Shown: positions 1-9,154, counted from the stretch's first letter. The stretch is DNA of 64,000 nt from an uncultured bacterium (GCA_949291515.1 CASEVY010000008.1:45114-109113), one strand, 5' to 3'. The notes: generated by a model from the sequence alone, not told the origin. Program-made: numbers and translations.

Positions 1-2
1 AC

Positions 3-1091
3 GATATCCAATTGGATTATCAGGACGTTTTGCTTAGGCCTAAACGTTCCACTTTGGCCTCGCGCTCGCAGGTGGACATTATAAGAGAATATAATTTCAA
101 ATGGGCGCCTTCATCGATAAAGGGGACGGGTATTATTGCCGCCAATATGGCTACGACTGGAACTTTCGAAATGGCGAAGTCACTCCAAAAGCACAATCTC
201 TTCTGTGCTCTTCACAAACATTATGACGCAAAAGAGCTTATAGCCTTTCTGAAAGAGAACAAAAGACAATTTAAGAACAATGACCTTATTTTCATCAGCA
301 GCGGCGTGGGGCAAAACGACTACGACAAACTTACCGAAGTTATGGCCTCGAAATTAGCAAACAATATCTGTATAGACGTCGCCAACGGCTATTCCCCATA
401 TTTGATCCAATATGTGCAGAAAGTAAGAAAACAATTCCCAAAAGCGCTGATAATGGCCGGCAATGTCGTTACGGGCGATATGACGGAGGACCTTATCCTT
501 AACGGAGTGGACGTGGTAAAAGTCGGAATCGGGCCCGGTTCCGTATGCACCACACGTAAATTGACCGGCGTAGGCAGGCCGCAGTTTTCGACCGTAATAG
601 AATGCGCCGACGCCGCACACGGAGTCGGCGGAATGATCTGCGCCGACGGCGGCTGTACCGTTCCCGGCGACGTATGCAAAAGCCTGTGTGCGGGGGCGGA
701 CTTCGTAATGCTGGGAGGAATGCTCGCAGGCCATGAAGAAAGCGGCGGCGAAATTTCCAAAAAACTATACGAAACCGACGAACTCATTGCCGGAGATAAC
801 GGCGAATTATCGCGCATAGTGCAGGAAAAAATGTTCAAAAAATTCTACGGTATGAGTTCGGATTACGCCCAGGAAAAATTCTACGGCGGAATGAAAAATT
901 ACCGCGCCAGCGAAGGCAAAGTCGTCGAAATCCCCTTCCGCGGCAATATAGAACATACCGTCTTGGCCATTTTGGGCGGGATAAGAAGCGCAATGACTTA
1001 CATCGGAGCAAAACGCATCAAAGATATGCCCAAATGCGCCACTTTCTACCGAGTAAACAGACAGCTGAACAATATTTTCGGCGCGGAGTAA
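3..1091 (+). CDS. guaC: GMP reductase (5' end outside window)
   Basis: GMP reductase, which deaminates GMP to IMP with NADPH in purine salvage. The reading frame is already open at base 3 and encodes DIQ before LDYQDVLLRPKRSTL, which matches the family N-terminus a few residues in. The true start therefore lies upstream of the window, and the TTG at 12 is not the start. The catalytic-loop motif GIGPGSVCTTR carries the active-site Cys (about residue 179 counted from that TTG). The phosphate-binding DGG, the MLGGMLAGHEESGG stretch and YGMSS follow in the family order. It lacks the CBS domains of IMP dehydrogenase. A strong hairpin terminator follows 20 bases after the stop, so it ends its own transcript. 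Confidence 0.95.
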   Translation, partial: DIQLDYQDVLLRPKRSTLASRSQVDIIREYNFKWAPSSIKGTGIIAANMATTGTFEMAKSLQKHNLFCALHKHYDAKELIAFLKENKRQFKNNDLIFISSGVGQNDYDKLTEVMASKLANNICIDVANGYSPYLIQYVQKVRKQFPKALIMAGNVVTGDMTEDLILNGVDVVKVGIGPGSVCTTRKLTGVGRPQFSTVIECADAAHGVGGMICADGGCTVPGDVCKSLCAGADFVMLGGMLAGHEESGGEISKKLYETDELIAGDNGELSRIVQEKMFKKFYGMSSDYAQEKFYGGMKNYRASEGKVVEIPFRGNIEHTVLAILGGIRSAMTYIGAKRIKDMPKCATFYRVNRQLNNIFGAE

Positions 1092-1110
1092 AATTAAATC
1101 TCTCACACAA

Positions 1111-1142
1111 ATAACCCGCGGCAAAAGCCGCGGGTTATTTGT
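1111..1142 (+). terminator. Rho-independent terminator after guaC
   Basis: A perfect 12-bp stem (ATAACCCGCGGC with its complement) closes an AAAA loop and is followed by TTGTTTG. It sits between the convergent guaC and PrcB-like genes and could serve both strands. Confidence 0.85.
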
Positions 1143-1218
1143 TTGTTGCGCTATTTAAATACGGTTAATCAAAAGTATTCCTGCAATATGGCAGACAATA
1201 CAAATCCTTAAATAAAAA

Positions 1219-1956
1219 TTACTTTATCTGCTCTATTGCCACTTCCTTATCGCCGGCCGGTATTATAATATACGGCGCACGACCGTCGCGCTTATCCGCT
1301 CCGAATATGTTTACGCGATATTTTACGGTTAGTTTCTCGGGACCGTCCTCATAATCCGACACCTCGAAAAAACCGTTTGAAAGCGCGCTGTCAGACTCCA
1401 CGAAAACTATCCGTTCCTTCTTAAAATCGACCGACGGATATTCGCCTTTATTCTCAGCTTTATATTTTTTATAATCCGCAGCGGAAGATACAACGGTAAA
1501 TCTTGCCGGCGCTCTTATCATTGTAATTCTGTTGGGCAGGTCCGTAGAATCGGCCTGGGCAAGGCCCTGCTCGGAAGATATGTCTTCGGGATTCATAACA
1601 GGACTGTCATTATCCAAAATTATCTTCGTCGTCTTAGGCGCGGGGCGCGAGGCCTGCTCGAAAAAATCTGGCTGACGGTTCGCGGTACTGTGGAAATCAA
1701 ACTCCTCTTCCTCGCCGGAAGAATTATTGATGATGTCGTTCTTAAATTCAGCACCCTGCCCGTAGTCTTTAAACAACACCTCCCCTTCTATTTCCGCTGT
1801 AGCCTCGTTAAGCGCGGCTATATCCGCCCGCGCTATTGCCGACATTACTTCCTCGTCGCCCATCTTTATCTGATATTTCGGCTTCAAATAGTATTCCCAC
1901 AAAAGCCCCGCGACGAAAATACCCAATAAAAGGGCAGTTATATTCCTATATTTCAT
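1219..1956 (-). CDS. Membrane-anchored protein with PrcB-like C-terminal domain
   Basis: The function is not known. The N-terminus (MKYRNITALLLGIFVAGLLW) is a signal anchor, followed by a long acidic, low-complexity linker. The last ~70 residues (VDFKKERIVFVESD, then a glycine-poor beta-rich stretch, then PYIIIPAGD) resemble the PrcB C-terminal domain found in protease-complex subunits; this is a pattern match only. I chose ATG 1956 because its ATG overlaps the queF stop as ATGA, a common translational-coupling arrangement. The longer GTG start at 1968 would sit inside queF. It is probably the last gene of the minus-strand operon beginning at ileS or lspA. Confidence 0.6.
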   Translation of the reverse strand: MKYRNITALLLGIFVAGLLWEYYLKPKYQIKMGDEEVMSAIARADIAALNEATAEIEGEVLFKDYGQGAEFKNDIINNSSGEEEEFDFHSTANRQPDFFEQASRPAPKTTKIILDNDSPVMNPEDISSEQGLAQADSTDLPNRITMIRAPARFTVVSSAADYKKYKAENKGEYPSVDFKKERIVFVESDSALSNGFFEVSDYEDGPEKLTVKYRVNIFGADKRDGRAPYIIIPAGDKEVAIEQIK

Positions 1957-2363
1957 TTTACCGTCCACTTACCATATTCGGCCACTATCACGGATTTAAG
2001 CCCCCCGCGCGGCGTAAACTCGCCGGTTATTCGCGCCGCTTTCGGCTTGCAAGCCTTAACGACATCGTCTAATATCTTGTTTGCTATATTCTCCATAAAA
2101 ATACCCATATCGCGGTATTCAAGCAAATAATATTTTAAAGATTTAAGCTCCAAGCACAGCTTCGCAGGGATATATTCTATCGTTATAACCCCGAAATCGG
2201 GAAGGCCTGTCTTAGGACATACCGAAGTAAACTCGGGCAAACTTATCTTTACAAGATAATCCCTTTTGTACTGATTTTCCCAGCATTGTATCGCCGGGAG
2301 TTTAGTATTTGCGCCTTTGCGCGCGTGATCTTTGGTGTATCCGAAATCTATATCCTTATCCAT
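1953..2363 (-). CDS. queF: NADPH-dependent 7-cyano-7-deazaguanine reductase
   Basis: QueF reduces the nitrile preQ0 to the amine preQ1 in queuosine tRNA-modification synthesis. At 136 residues it is the short unimodular (type I, YkvM-like) form. The catalytic Cys49 lies in EFTSVCPKTGLPDFG with Asp56 following, and the family signature ELKSLKYYLLEYRDMGIFME (about 72-91) is present. It overlaps the end of the upstream ATPase by 8 bases and is coupled by ATGA to the next gene. No other queuosine genes are in the window, and I saw no preQ1 aptamer upstream; its start lies inside the upstream gene. Confidence 0.93.
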   Translation of the reverse strand: MDKDIDFGYTKDHARKGANTKLPAIQCWENQYKRDYLVKISLPEFTSVCPKTGLPDFGVITIEYIPAKLCLELKSLKYYLLEYRDMGIFMENIANKILDDVVKACKPKAARITGEFTPRGGLKSVIVAEYGKWTVK

Positions 2364-4272
2364 GTTTTATCCTCGCTGAATTAACGACTATTACAAGTAT
2401 CGTCAAAAACATAATTAATATCAAATCGTACCACGACAATATGTCGCATTCCGTAAAAATCCGCCAAAACATAAATACGCCCGAAAAAACCGAAACGTAT
2501 ATGTTTTGCCTTATAACTTCGCGGCGGCTTTGCTCCAGTTCAAAAACTCTTTTAAAAGCGGCGAAATCCCTGTCCTTGATTATAATATCCACCCAGCTGG
2601 AAAATATATTACTTGCCGAACTGAACGCCACGCCCGCGCCAGCCTGCAGCAAAGCCAATATATCGTTAAAACCGTCGCCAAGCATTATAGTCTTTTCGCC
2701 GATATTGCAGGAGGCCGCTATCTTCGCCGCTTTATCCTGCGGGTACATCGCCGCGCAAAAATCTTCTATCCCCGCGGCTTTGGCCGCCGCGCTTACCGCG
2801 CCTTCATTATCGCCCGAAAGCAGACATATCTTTTTGCCCAACCCTTTTAAAAAAGAGACTGTAGCCTTGGCATTGGCTCTAAGCCTGTCCTTAAAATAAA
2901 CCGCACCGATATATTTGCCGTTCTTGGCTACATAAAACACCGTTCTTTTTGTGTCTTCGCAAGAGGGCAGTCCTTCAATACCCTTGCCTTCCAGCCATAC
3001 TTTGCGCCCCGCTATTATCGTGTTTTTGCCTTCTTTCACCACCGTACCGAAACTGGGATGCAGTTCCACAGAACTTAATTTGTGCGCGGTGAACTTATGT
3101 TTCCTGCCGTATTCTTTTAAAGCGCAGGCAAAAATATTATCCGCTCCGCTTTGAGCCGTATACGCCGCCTTTAGTACGTCCTCTTCCTTCACGCCTTCCG
3201 CCGCAGCGGCGCCGGCCACTTCAAGACGGCCGGTAGTCAATGTGCCGGTCTTGTCTATATAGATTATGCCGCTCTCGCGCAACAGTTCCAGCGCAGGTAC
3301 ATTCTGTATATAAATTCCGCTTTTCTTGCCGTTGCGCACGCAAAACCACACCGGTATCAATACCGCCGCCATATACGTTACGGGCCCGCTTAATACTATT
3401 ATGAATAAAGAAACCAACAGCCAATATAAAATATTTTCCCGTTCCAAAACCGCACCAGCGCCAAATTGTATCAGAGCCAATATCAGAAAGAAAAGAAACA
3501 CATTCAAAGCGTAAGTCTCCAACAGGCTGGGAAAAATCATTTTCTTGTTTTCGCTCTTCTTTACCTCTTCCAAAATGCGCGCTATTCTGGAGCTGTTCTT
3601 GAGGCTCACCGCTTCCGCCTGTACGGCCGAACCCTTATTGACGCTGCCGGCAAAAAGCATATCGCCGCTCTGCTTAGCCGCCAAAGTCACGTTGCCGGTA
3701 AGCAGGCTCTCGTCAACTATCGTAGAACCTTTGACTATCTTACAGTCCAGTGCGACGCGCTCCCCGTTCTTTATAAGCAGTATATCGCCCATTTCCGCTT
3801 CCGACACGAAAATCTTTTTTGTCTCGCCGTTGTCCCGAACCTTGAAAACGGACTTGGATATAAAACCGTCCAAACTCTCTATAAATTTTCTGCTGTTGCC
3901 TATCTGTTTAAGTTCAAAATATTTGATAAAATTCGCCGCGATAAAAATAAACGGCAGCAGTGCGCCCGCGCCCGATATCGGCAATATCGGCTCCTCGTGC
4001 AAATGGTTAAGTACGGCAAACAGAAAAGCCGCCCCGCCGCTGGCTACGGCATAAGCGTTAAAACCGATATAAAATTGTTTCAGTTCCAGGATAGCCCCTC
4101 TTAAGAACAGTTCGCCGCCCCAAAAAAACGCAAGCAGTATTATCAGGAATTTGCTCGTATCGGAAAAGCCTGCCATATATGCCATAAAGAGCAGCGCGGC
4201 CGCAAATACGCTTACCCACCCGCGAACCAAATACGAAGAAGGCGCAAAAAGAATTATCTTCCTCTTTTGCAT
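2356..4272 (-). CDS. P-type ATPase resembling heavy-metal (P1B) pumps but lacking their metal motifs
   Basis: A 638-residue integral membrane P-type ATPase. The phosphorylation site DKTGTLTTG (near residue 343), the actuator segment VDESLLTGN and the hinge GDGFNDILALLQAGAGVAF are present, and overall length and helix order fit the P1B (CopA/ZntA) class. It departs from the class in three ways. The transmembrane CPC metal site is replaced by a VLSGPVTYM segment. The actuator TGE reads TGN. The SEHP motif of the nucleotide domain is not seen. There is no N-terminal metal-binding domain. Its substrate therefore cannot be predicted, and it may be a divergent pump or a non-transporting homologue. 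It overlaps queF by 8 bases and follows the TPR lipoprotein gene by 12. Confidence 0.85.
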   Translation of the reverse strand: MQKRKIILFAPSSYLVRGWVSVFAAALLFMAYMAGFSDTSKFLIILLAFFWGGELFLRGAILELKQFYIGFNAYAVASGGAAFLFAVLNHLHEEPILPISGAGALLPFIFIAANFIKYFELKQIGNSRKFIESLDGFISKSVFKVRDNGETKKIFVSEAEMGDILLIKNGERVALDCKIVKGSTIVDESLLTGNVTLAAKQSGDMLFAGSVNKGSAVQAEAVSLKNSSRIARILEEVKKSENKKMIFPSLLETYALNVFLFFLILALIQFGAGAVLERENILYWLLVSLFIIVLSGPVTYMAAVLIPVWFCVRNGKKSGIYIQNVPALELLRESGIIYIDKTGTLTTGRLEVAGAAAAEGVKEEDVLKAAYTAQSGADNIFACALKEYGRKHKFTAHKLSSVELHPSFGTVVKEGKNTIIAGRKVWLEGKGIEGLPSCEDTKRTVFYVAKNGKYIGAVYFKDRLRANAKATVSFLKGLGKKICLLSGDNEGAVSAAAKAAGIEDFCAAMYPQDKAAKIAASCNIGEKTIMLGDGFNDILALLQAGAGVAFSSASNIFSSWVDIIIKDRDFAAFKRVFELEQSRREVIRQNIYVSVFSGVFMFWRIFTECDILSWYDLILIMFLTILVIVVNSARIKHG

Positions 4273-4284
4273 CGCGCAAGCCTC

Positions 4285-5244
4285 TTAGATATCGTCCACC
4301 GCTCTTGTTATTACCTTCCTGCGGCCGGCATCGGTGCGCATTAAAGCTATTTTGGCGTTATAACGGCGATAATTTTCCGGATCCAACCTCTTGGCCACCA
4401 TATAGTTGGAAGTCGCGGTTACAGGATCCTCTATCGCCATAATGTCGCCGGTAAATTCATATGCAGGCACATATTTGTTGTCTATCGTCTTTATCTTATT
4501 CAAATCGGCCAAAGCGGATTGATAATCCCCGCTCTTAAACTGCAGCTGCGCCCGCGCGTACAGCGCAGGTATATACGAAGGCTTTAAATTTACCGCCATA
4601 TTGAAGTCCGCCAAAGCGTTCCCGTATCTGCCGGAATACTGAAACGCCTTGCCGCGTCTGTAAAAGTTCTGGGCGTTCTTAGGGTCGTTATACAAAGCGT
4701 GGGTATAGCCCTCGATAGCATCGTCGTAATGGAACATATTGTAATCCAAAATGGCTTTGTTAACTATCGCCAACTGATTGTCAGGCGCCAAAACCAACGC
4801 CGCTTCCAAATCTTCCAAAGCGCGCTGATTGTAACCCAAGGATTGATAAGCGGCCGCGCGGTTTACCAAAGCCAAAAAATTATTGGGATCGATTTCCAAT
4901 GCCACGTTGAAATTGCTTAAAGCGTCCAAAGGATTATTTTGATTAAGATAAAAAGAACCCAAATTGGTAAGAACATTGGGATGATACGGATTTAACTCAG
5001 CCGCTCTTCTGTAATCGGCTTCCGCCCTGGAAGTATCGCCCAGCTTCTCCAACAGTATGGCGCGGTTAATCAAAGCCGAAAGATAATCGGGATCGTCTTT
5101 CAAAATTTTGTTGTACGCGTTTAAAGCCGCTTCCGTCTTGCCAGCTTTGGCGTATGCTACGCCCTTTTTAAACAGTCTGTCGTTCCTGCTGCAGCCGGCG
5201 AAAATAAAACTTAAAGCCAGTGCAAATAAAAGATATTTTTTCAT
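4285..5244 (-). CDS. TPR-repeat lipoprotein
   Basis: A 319-residue lipoprotein. The signal peptide ends in lipobox FAGC (Cys18), so the mature protein is lipid-anchored. From about residue 25 to the C-terminus it is tandem tetratricopeptide repeats with the usual spacing (for example A-x-x-x-Y-x-x-x-L and the DP closing turn about every 34 residues). Such proteins are scaffolds for envelope complexes; the partner is unknown. Its ATG overlaps the lspA stop by 4 bases. LspA is the peptidase that would process its own signal peptide, so the two are co-expressed with their substrate-enzyme relation intact. Confidence 0.85.
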   Translation of the reverse strand: MKKYLLFALALSFIFAGCSRNDRLFKKGVAYAKAGKTEAALNAYNKILKDDPDYLSALINRAILLEKLGDTSRAEADYRRAAELNPYHPNVLTNLGSFYLNQNNPLDALSNFNVALEIDPNNFLALVNRAAAYQSLGYNQRALEDLEAALVLAPDNQLAIVNKAILDYNMFHYDDAIEGYTHALYNDPKNAQNFYRRGKAFQYSGRYGNALADFNMAVNLKPSYIPALYARAQLQFKSGDYQSALADLNKIKTIDNKYVPAYEFTGDIMAIEDPVTATSNYMVAKRLDPENYRRYNAKIALMRTDAGRRKVITRAVDDI

Positions 5245-5732
5245 TTTGCCTCCGATTTCTTTCTTCTCCAGTCTTTAAAAATGTCCAGCATTATCAGGCC
5301 CGCCCCTATACATATAAAAGAATCGGCCACGTTAAAGACCGGCCATACGATAAAATCAAAATAGTCAACCACAAACCCCAAAGCCAGCCGATCATACATA
5401 TTGCCCAGCGCGCCCGCTACTATGAAAATAAAACCCAAAGAAGCGCAGCGCCCCAATCTGTCTACTTCGGCCTTCCACTTAAACATCATAAACAAAACGG
5501 CGACGGAAATCAACGCCAAATACAAATTGCCGTTCCTAAAACTGCCGAAAGCCGCGCCCGTATTCTCCACATAAGTCAGACGGAAAAAGGGCGTCACTTC
5601 GACAGATCCCACAGAAGTCAAATATTTAAGCGCAAGAAGTTTGCTTATCCTGTCCGCCGCGAAAATAAGAGCCGTTATTATAAAAAGGCTCTTATTTCGC
5701 GCGAGGAAATTCTTAAGCCGCGACGTCGACAT
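5241..5732 (-). CDS. lspA: Lipoprotein signal peptidase (SPase II)
   Basis: The inner-membrane aspartic peptidase that removes signal peptides from prolipoproteins. The 163 residues form four membrane helices. The two catalytic aspartates are Asp123 in GFVVDYFDF and Asp137 in FNVADSFI, and the family segment NTGAAFGSF (about 57-65) is present. It overlaps the 3' end of ileS by 20 bases and the next lipoprotein gene by 4. The ileS-lspA order is the classic bacterial arrangement. Confidence 0.95.
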   Translation of the reverse strand: MSTSRLKNFLARNKSLFIITALIFAADRISKLLALKYLTSVGSVEVTPFFRLTYVENTGAAFGSFRNGNLYLALISVAVLFMMFKWKAEVDRLGRCASLGFIFIVAGALGNMYDRLALGFVVDYFDFIVWPVFNVADSFICIGAGLIMLDIFKDWRRKKSEAK

Positions 5733-8529
5733 TTATCTTTTCTTCTTCCAGCACTTTCGCGCAGCGGCCGCACAAATCGGCATACTTCCCATTTTGGCCG
5801 ATGTCTTTGCGCCACTGCCAGCAGCGCGGGCATTTTTGGCCCTCGGCGTGTTCAACCTTAACTTCCAATTTATCAGAACATTCGCCTTCGCTTACTTCGG
5901 CCTGCGACACTATCGCAACCTCCGGCCACAGCGGCAAGGTTTCCTTTAGAAATGACTTGGTCTCGGCGTCACTTGAGTTGAAGATTATCTTCGCCTCCAA
6001 AGGCGCTCCTATCAAACCCTGCTGACGAGCTTCTTCCAAGGATTTAAGCACCGCGGCCCTTATCCCGCGGATACGGTCCCACTTCTCCTCAACCTCTTTG
6101 GAAGCGGCAAAACTTGCACCCTGCGGCATATCGGAGAGGAATATGCTCTCTTCCAAACCTTTGCCGCAAGGCAGTTTCTTTATCTCCTGCCACGCCTCTT
6201 CACAGGTAAAACATAGTATCGGGGCCAAAAGCCTAAGCAAGGCCGTAACTATCTCAAACAAAGCCGTCTGGGCGGACCTTCTGGCGTGCGAAGACGCGCC
6301 AAGCGTATAAAGCCGGTCTTTTGAAGCGTCCAGCATTAAAGACGATAAATCCAAAATACAAAAATCGGTTATCGCTCTGGCCGCTTTTCTGAAACGGAAA
6401 TTCTTGTAATCTTCCCTTACCCCTTTTATAAGCTCGTCCAGCCTTTTGAGCATATATTGGTCAAGTTCCGTCATATCCGGGCCGGCAACTTTATGTTCCT
6501 GCGGGATATAATCCGACAAATTGCCCAAAGCGTATCTTACCGTATTTCTTATCTTGCGGTAAGAGTCTATCGGGCCTTCCAATATCTCCGAAGACAATCT
6601 GACGTCTTCGGAATAGTCGGTAAAACTCACCCACAGCCTTAAAATATCGGCGCCGAATTTTTCGGTAATGTCTTCCGGCTCCACGCTGTTGCCCGCGGAT
6701 TTGTGCATCGCTTTGCCCTGTTGATCCAATATCATACCGTGCGTGATTACGTTCTTAAACGGGGCTTTGCCTTCCAATACCGTGGCCGCTATCAGAGAGG
6801 TTTGGAACCAGCCTCTGTGCTGGTCGGATCCTTCCAAATAAACTTCGGCGGGGAAGCCCAATCCTCTGTACTGCAAGACTTCCTCCCACGATACGCCAGA
6901 ATCGAACCAAACGTCCAAGATGTCTTTTTCCTTTTCGAATTCTTCGCCGCCGCATTCGCATTTGTAGCCTTGCGGCAAAATGTCTTTGGCGTCGCATTCG
7001 AACCAGAAATCGCTGCCTTCTTTCATAGCGCGCGCCTTGACATGCTCGAAAAGATCGTGGTTTATCTGCACTTTACCGCATTTCTTGCAATAAAACACCA
7101 TCAGCGGAACGCCCCAGAAGCGCTGGCGGCTCAAACACCAGTCCGGGCGCTGCTCCACCATAGATTTTATCCTGTTTTCGCCTATCGCAGGATACCATTT
7201 TGTTTGCTCTATTTGTTCGACGAGGCGTTTCCTCAAATCGAATTTATCCACGCCCAAAAACCACTGTTCCGTCGCGCGGAAAATAATCGGCTTCTTGCAT
7301 CTCCAGCAATGCGGATAGCTGTGGCTTATGTCGGCCTGTTTTATCAAAGAACCCAATTCCTTCAACCTTTCTATGATTACGGGATTGGCCTTAAATATAC
7401 TTTGCCCTTCAAATTCGCCCGCCTCTTTGGTAAAAACGCCTTTTTCGTTGACGGGGCAGAAAGCGGGGATATCCCATTTAAGGCCGGCGTGAAAGTCCTC
7501 CTCGCCGTGGCCCGGCGCTATATGAACTATGCCGACGCCCGCGTCCATCGTAACGAAATCCGTATATATTACGGGATTAAGCCGCCCGTTTAACGGGTGT
7601 TCGTATTTTATGCCGACCAATTCTTCCCCTTTCACTTTGGCTGCGGCTTTTGAATCAAAGCCGCATTCCGAAGCGAAAGCGTCGGCAAGTTTGTCGGCCG
7701 CTATTATATAGCTGCCGTCGTTTAGAGTCATCACGCGGTAATCCTCGTCGAAGTTGACCGCCGCGGCCATATTGGCCGGTATCGTCCAAGGGGTAGTCGT
7801 CCAAACGGCTAAATAAATGTCTTTGGATTTATCCAAACCATCAAAAAGACCGGCCTTATGCTCCTTTATTTTAAAACGCAGGTAAATGGAGGTGGAAGTC
7901 TTATCGTGGTATTCCGTTTCCGCATCGGCAAGAGCCGTCTCGCAATTGGGGCACCAATAAATGGCCTTCTTGCCTTTGTAGACATAGCCCTTTTCCAAAG
8001 CCTCGAAGAAAGCCCCTACGGTAAGGCCTTCATATACGTTTGACATCGTAAGATACGGATTATCCCAGTCGCCGGTAATGCCCAGCCTTTTAAAACCCTC
8101 TTTCTGAATTTCGACAAAATTCTGCGCGAAAGCGCGAGCCTTCTTCCTGAAGGCGGGAATATCTTTTATTTCCTTCTTGTCGATTTTCATTTCCTTGATA
8201 AGCGCCTGTTCTATCGGCAGGCCGTGGCAGTCCCACCCCGGCACATAAGGCGAATAATAACCCATCATAGAATGAGATTTATTGACAATATCTTTCAAAA
8301 CCTTGTTTAAGGCATGGCCCATATGTATACGTCCGTTGGCGTAAGGGGGGCCGTCGGCCAAAATGAATTTTTCTTTGCCGCTGGCTTTTGCCATCATTTT
8401 TTTGTAGAGTTCCATATCCTGCCAGAACTTGAGGAGAACGGGTTCCTTCTTGGGGAGGCCCGCCCTCATAGGAAAATCAGTTTTAGGAAGTAAAACCGTA
8501 GCTGAGTATTTATTCTTATTATCTTTCAT
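5713..8529 (-). CDS. ileS: Isoleucyl-tRNA synthetase
   Basis: Charges tRNA-Ile; 938 residues. The N-terminus carries KTDFPMRAGLPKKEP, typical of the bacterial type. The HIGH signature reads HMGH in NGRIHMGHALN, the KMSKS loop reads MHKSAGN, and the C-terminus has a zinc knuckle (CPRCW about 25 residues from CGRC). The connective CP1 editing domain is full length. I start it at ATG 8529 (MKDNKNK), preceded by GCAGGA; the 22 extra in-frame codons upstream would run through the AT-rich promoter and are not coding. It heads the ileS-lspA operon. Confidence 0.96.
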   Translation of the reverse strand: MKDNKNKYSATVLLPKTDFPMRAGLPKKEPVLLKFWQDMELYKKMMAKASGKEKFILADGPPYANGRIHMGHALNKVLKDIVNKSHSMMGYYSPYVPGWDCHGLPIEQALIKEMKIDKKEIKDIPAFRKKARAFAQNFVEIQKEGFKRLGITGDWDNPYLTMSNVYEGLTVGAFFEALEKGYVYKGKKAIYWCPNCETALADAETEYHDKTSTSIYLRFKIKEHKAGLFDGLDKSKDIYLAVWTTTPWTIPANMAAAVNFDEDYRVMTLNDGSYIIAADKLADAFASECGFDSKAAAKVKGEELVGIKYEHPLNGRLNPVIYTDFVTMDAGVGIVHIAPGHGEEDFHAGLKWDIPAFCPVNEKGVFTKEAGEFEGQSIFKANPVIIERLKELGSLIKQADISHSYPHCWRCKKPIIFRATEQWFLGVDKFDLRKRLVEQIEQTKWYPAIGENRIKSMVEQRPDWCLSRQRFWGVPLMVFYCKKCGKVQINHDLFEHVKARAMKEGSDFWFECDAKDILPQGYKCECGGEEFEKEKDILDVWFDSGVSWEEVLQYRGLGFPAEVYLEGSDQHRGWFQTSLIAATVLEGKAPFKNVITHGMILDQQGKAMHKSAGNSVEPEDITEKFGADILRLWVSFTDYSEDVRLSSEILEGPIDSYRKIRNTVRYALGNLSDYIPQEHKVAGPDMTELDQYMLKRLDELIKGVREDYKNFRFRKAARAITDFCILDLSSLMLDASKDRLYTLGASSHARRSAQTALFEIVTALLRLLAPILCFTCEEAWQEIKKLPCGKGLEESIFLSDMPQGASFAASKEVEEKWDRIRGIRAAVLKSLEEARQQGLIGAPLEAKIIFNSSDAETKSFLKETLPLWPEVAIVSQAEVSEGECSDKLEVKVEHAEGQKCPRCWQWRKDIGQNGKYADLCGRCAKVLEEEKINVDVAA

Positions 8530-8560
8530 CGTTACAATCCTGCGTTTAAGTATATATATT

Positions 8561-8570
8561 ATTATATAAT
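8561..8570. promoter_or_regulatory. Palindromic -10 element between divergent ileS and DtxR-type gene
   Basis: The sequence ATTATATAAT is its own reverse complement and contains TATAAT on the plus strand and on the minus strand. It lies 31 bases from the ileS start and about 66 from the regulator start. The same element recurs at 27292-27301 in another divergent spacer. Confidence 0.55.
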
Positions 8571-8619
8571 ATGCGCGCGCCCCTTCCAAACGCAAAAACT
8601 CTTGACAGCGGCCCTAAAG

Positions 8620-8632
8620 TTAGGCAAACTAA
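8620..8632. promoter_or_regulatory. Candidate DtxR-family operator
   Basis: The inverted repeat TTAGGCAAACTAA (arms TTAG and CTAA) lies just before the start of the DtxR-type gene, downstream of a TTGACA at 8602-8607. It resembles the TTAGG-type half-sites known for this family, so autoregulation is a reasonable inference. The -10 partner of the TTGACA is unclear. Confidence 0.45.
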
Positions 8633-8636
8633 TATT

Positions 8637-9032
8637 ATGAACGGCATAACAAGCAGTATGGAAGATTATCTTGAAGCCATATCAATCGCTTACGACGGCG
8701 ACAAGGGCGCGCGCGTTACCGACATAAAAATACTTATGAACGTCAAAACGCCCAGCGTAAGCGGGGCATTAAAATCGCTTGAGGCACGCGGATTGATAAC
8801 CCACGAAAAATACGGCCGCGTCAAACTGACCAAAGACGGCCAAGCCATAGCGCGCGAAGTAAAGAAACGGCACTATATAATATCGGAATTTTTAAGGGAT
8901 ATAGTCGGCGTAAGGCCCGCCACGGCGGAAATTGACGCCTGCAAGATAGAACATGTTCTGAGCAAAGAAACCTTCCTTAAACTTATGGAATTCGTCAACA
9001 AACACACCAAGGAAAATCCTCAGCAGAAATAA
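8637..9032 (+). CDS. DtxR-family metal-dependent transcriptional regulator
   Basis: A 131-residue iron or manganese sensor repressor. It has an N-terminal winged helix-turn-helix (SMEDYLEAI to about residue 65) and a dimerisation/metal domain. Metal ligands visible are Asp10 and Glu13, the His of KRHYII (about 80), and the triad in DACKIEHVLS. The Cys in that triad matches the DtxR/IdeR iron-type ligand rather than the Glu of MntR, yet the protein is MntR-length with no SH3-like third domain. I start at ATG 8637 because family members begin this many residues before the MEDYLEAI motif; the ATG at 8571 would add 22 unrelated residues. No clear Shine-Dalgarno is seen. The metal it senses is unresolved. 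Confidence 0.85.
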   Translation: MNGITSSMEDYLEAISIAYDGDKGARVTDIKILMNVKTPSVSGALKSLEARGLITHEKYGRVKLTKDGQAIAREVKKRHYIISEFLRDIVGVRPATAEIDACKIEHVLSKETFLKLMEFVNKHTKENPQQK

Positions 9033-9046
9033 ATTTTAATCCGACG

Positions 9047-9074
9047 AAAGGCCCCGCGTAAACGGGGCCTTTTA
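9047..9074 (+). terminator. Terminator after DtxR-type gene
   Basis: A 10-bp perfect stem, AAAGGCCCCG with CGGGGCCTTT, encloses a six-base loop; the stem's T-rich end forms the terminator tail. Confidence 0.85.
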
Positions 9075-9154
9075 AATGTTCGGTTTTTAATGCGCGGGCA
9101 ATAATTTATCGAACGGGCAAGGCCCGATCGCCACACTGCCGCCGAGAATTGTTT

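Noticed and set aside
12..14. TTG as start of guaC
   Set aside because: The frame is open to the window edge and family proteins have about ten more residues before this point.
6703..7593. Long plus-strand open frame opposite ileS
   Set aside because: It lies wholly inside a well-supported ileS gene, has no recognisable domain and no ribosome binding site.
8530..8595. N-terminal extension of ileS
   Set aside because: The extra codons run through the AT-rich palindromic promoter; the conserved start with a ribosome binding site is ATG 8529.
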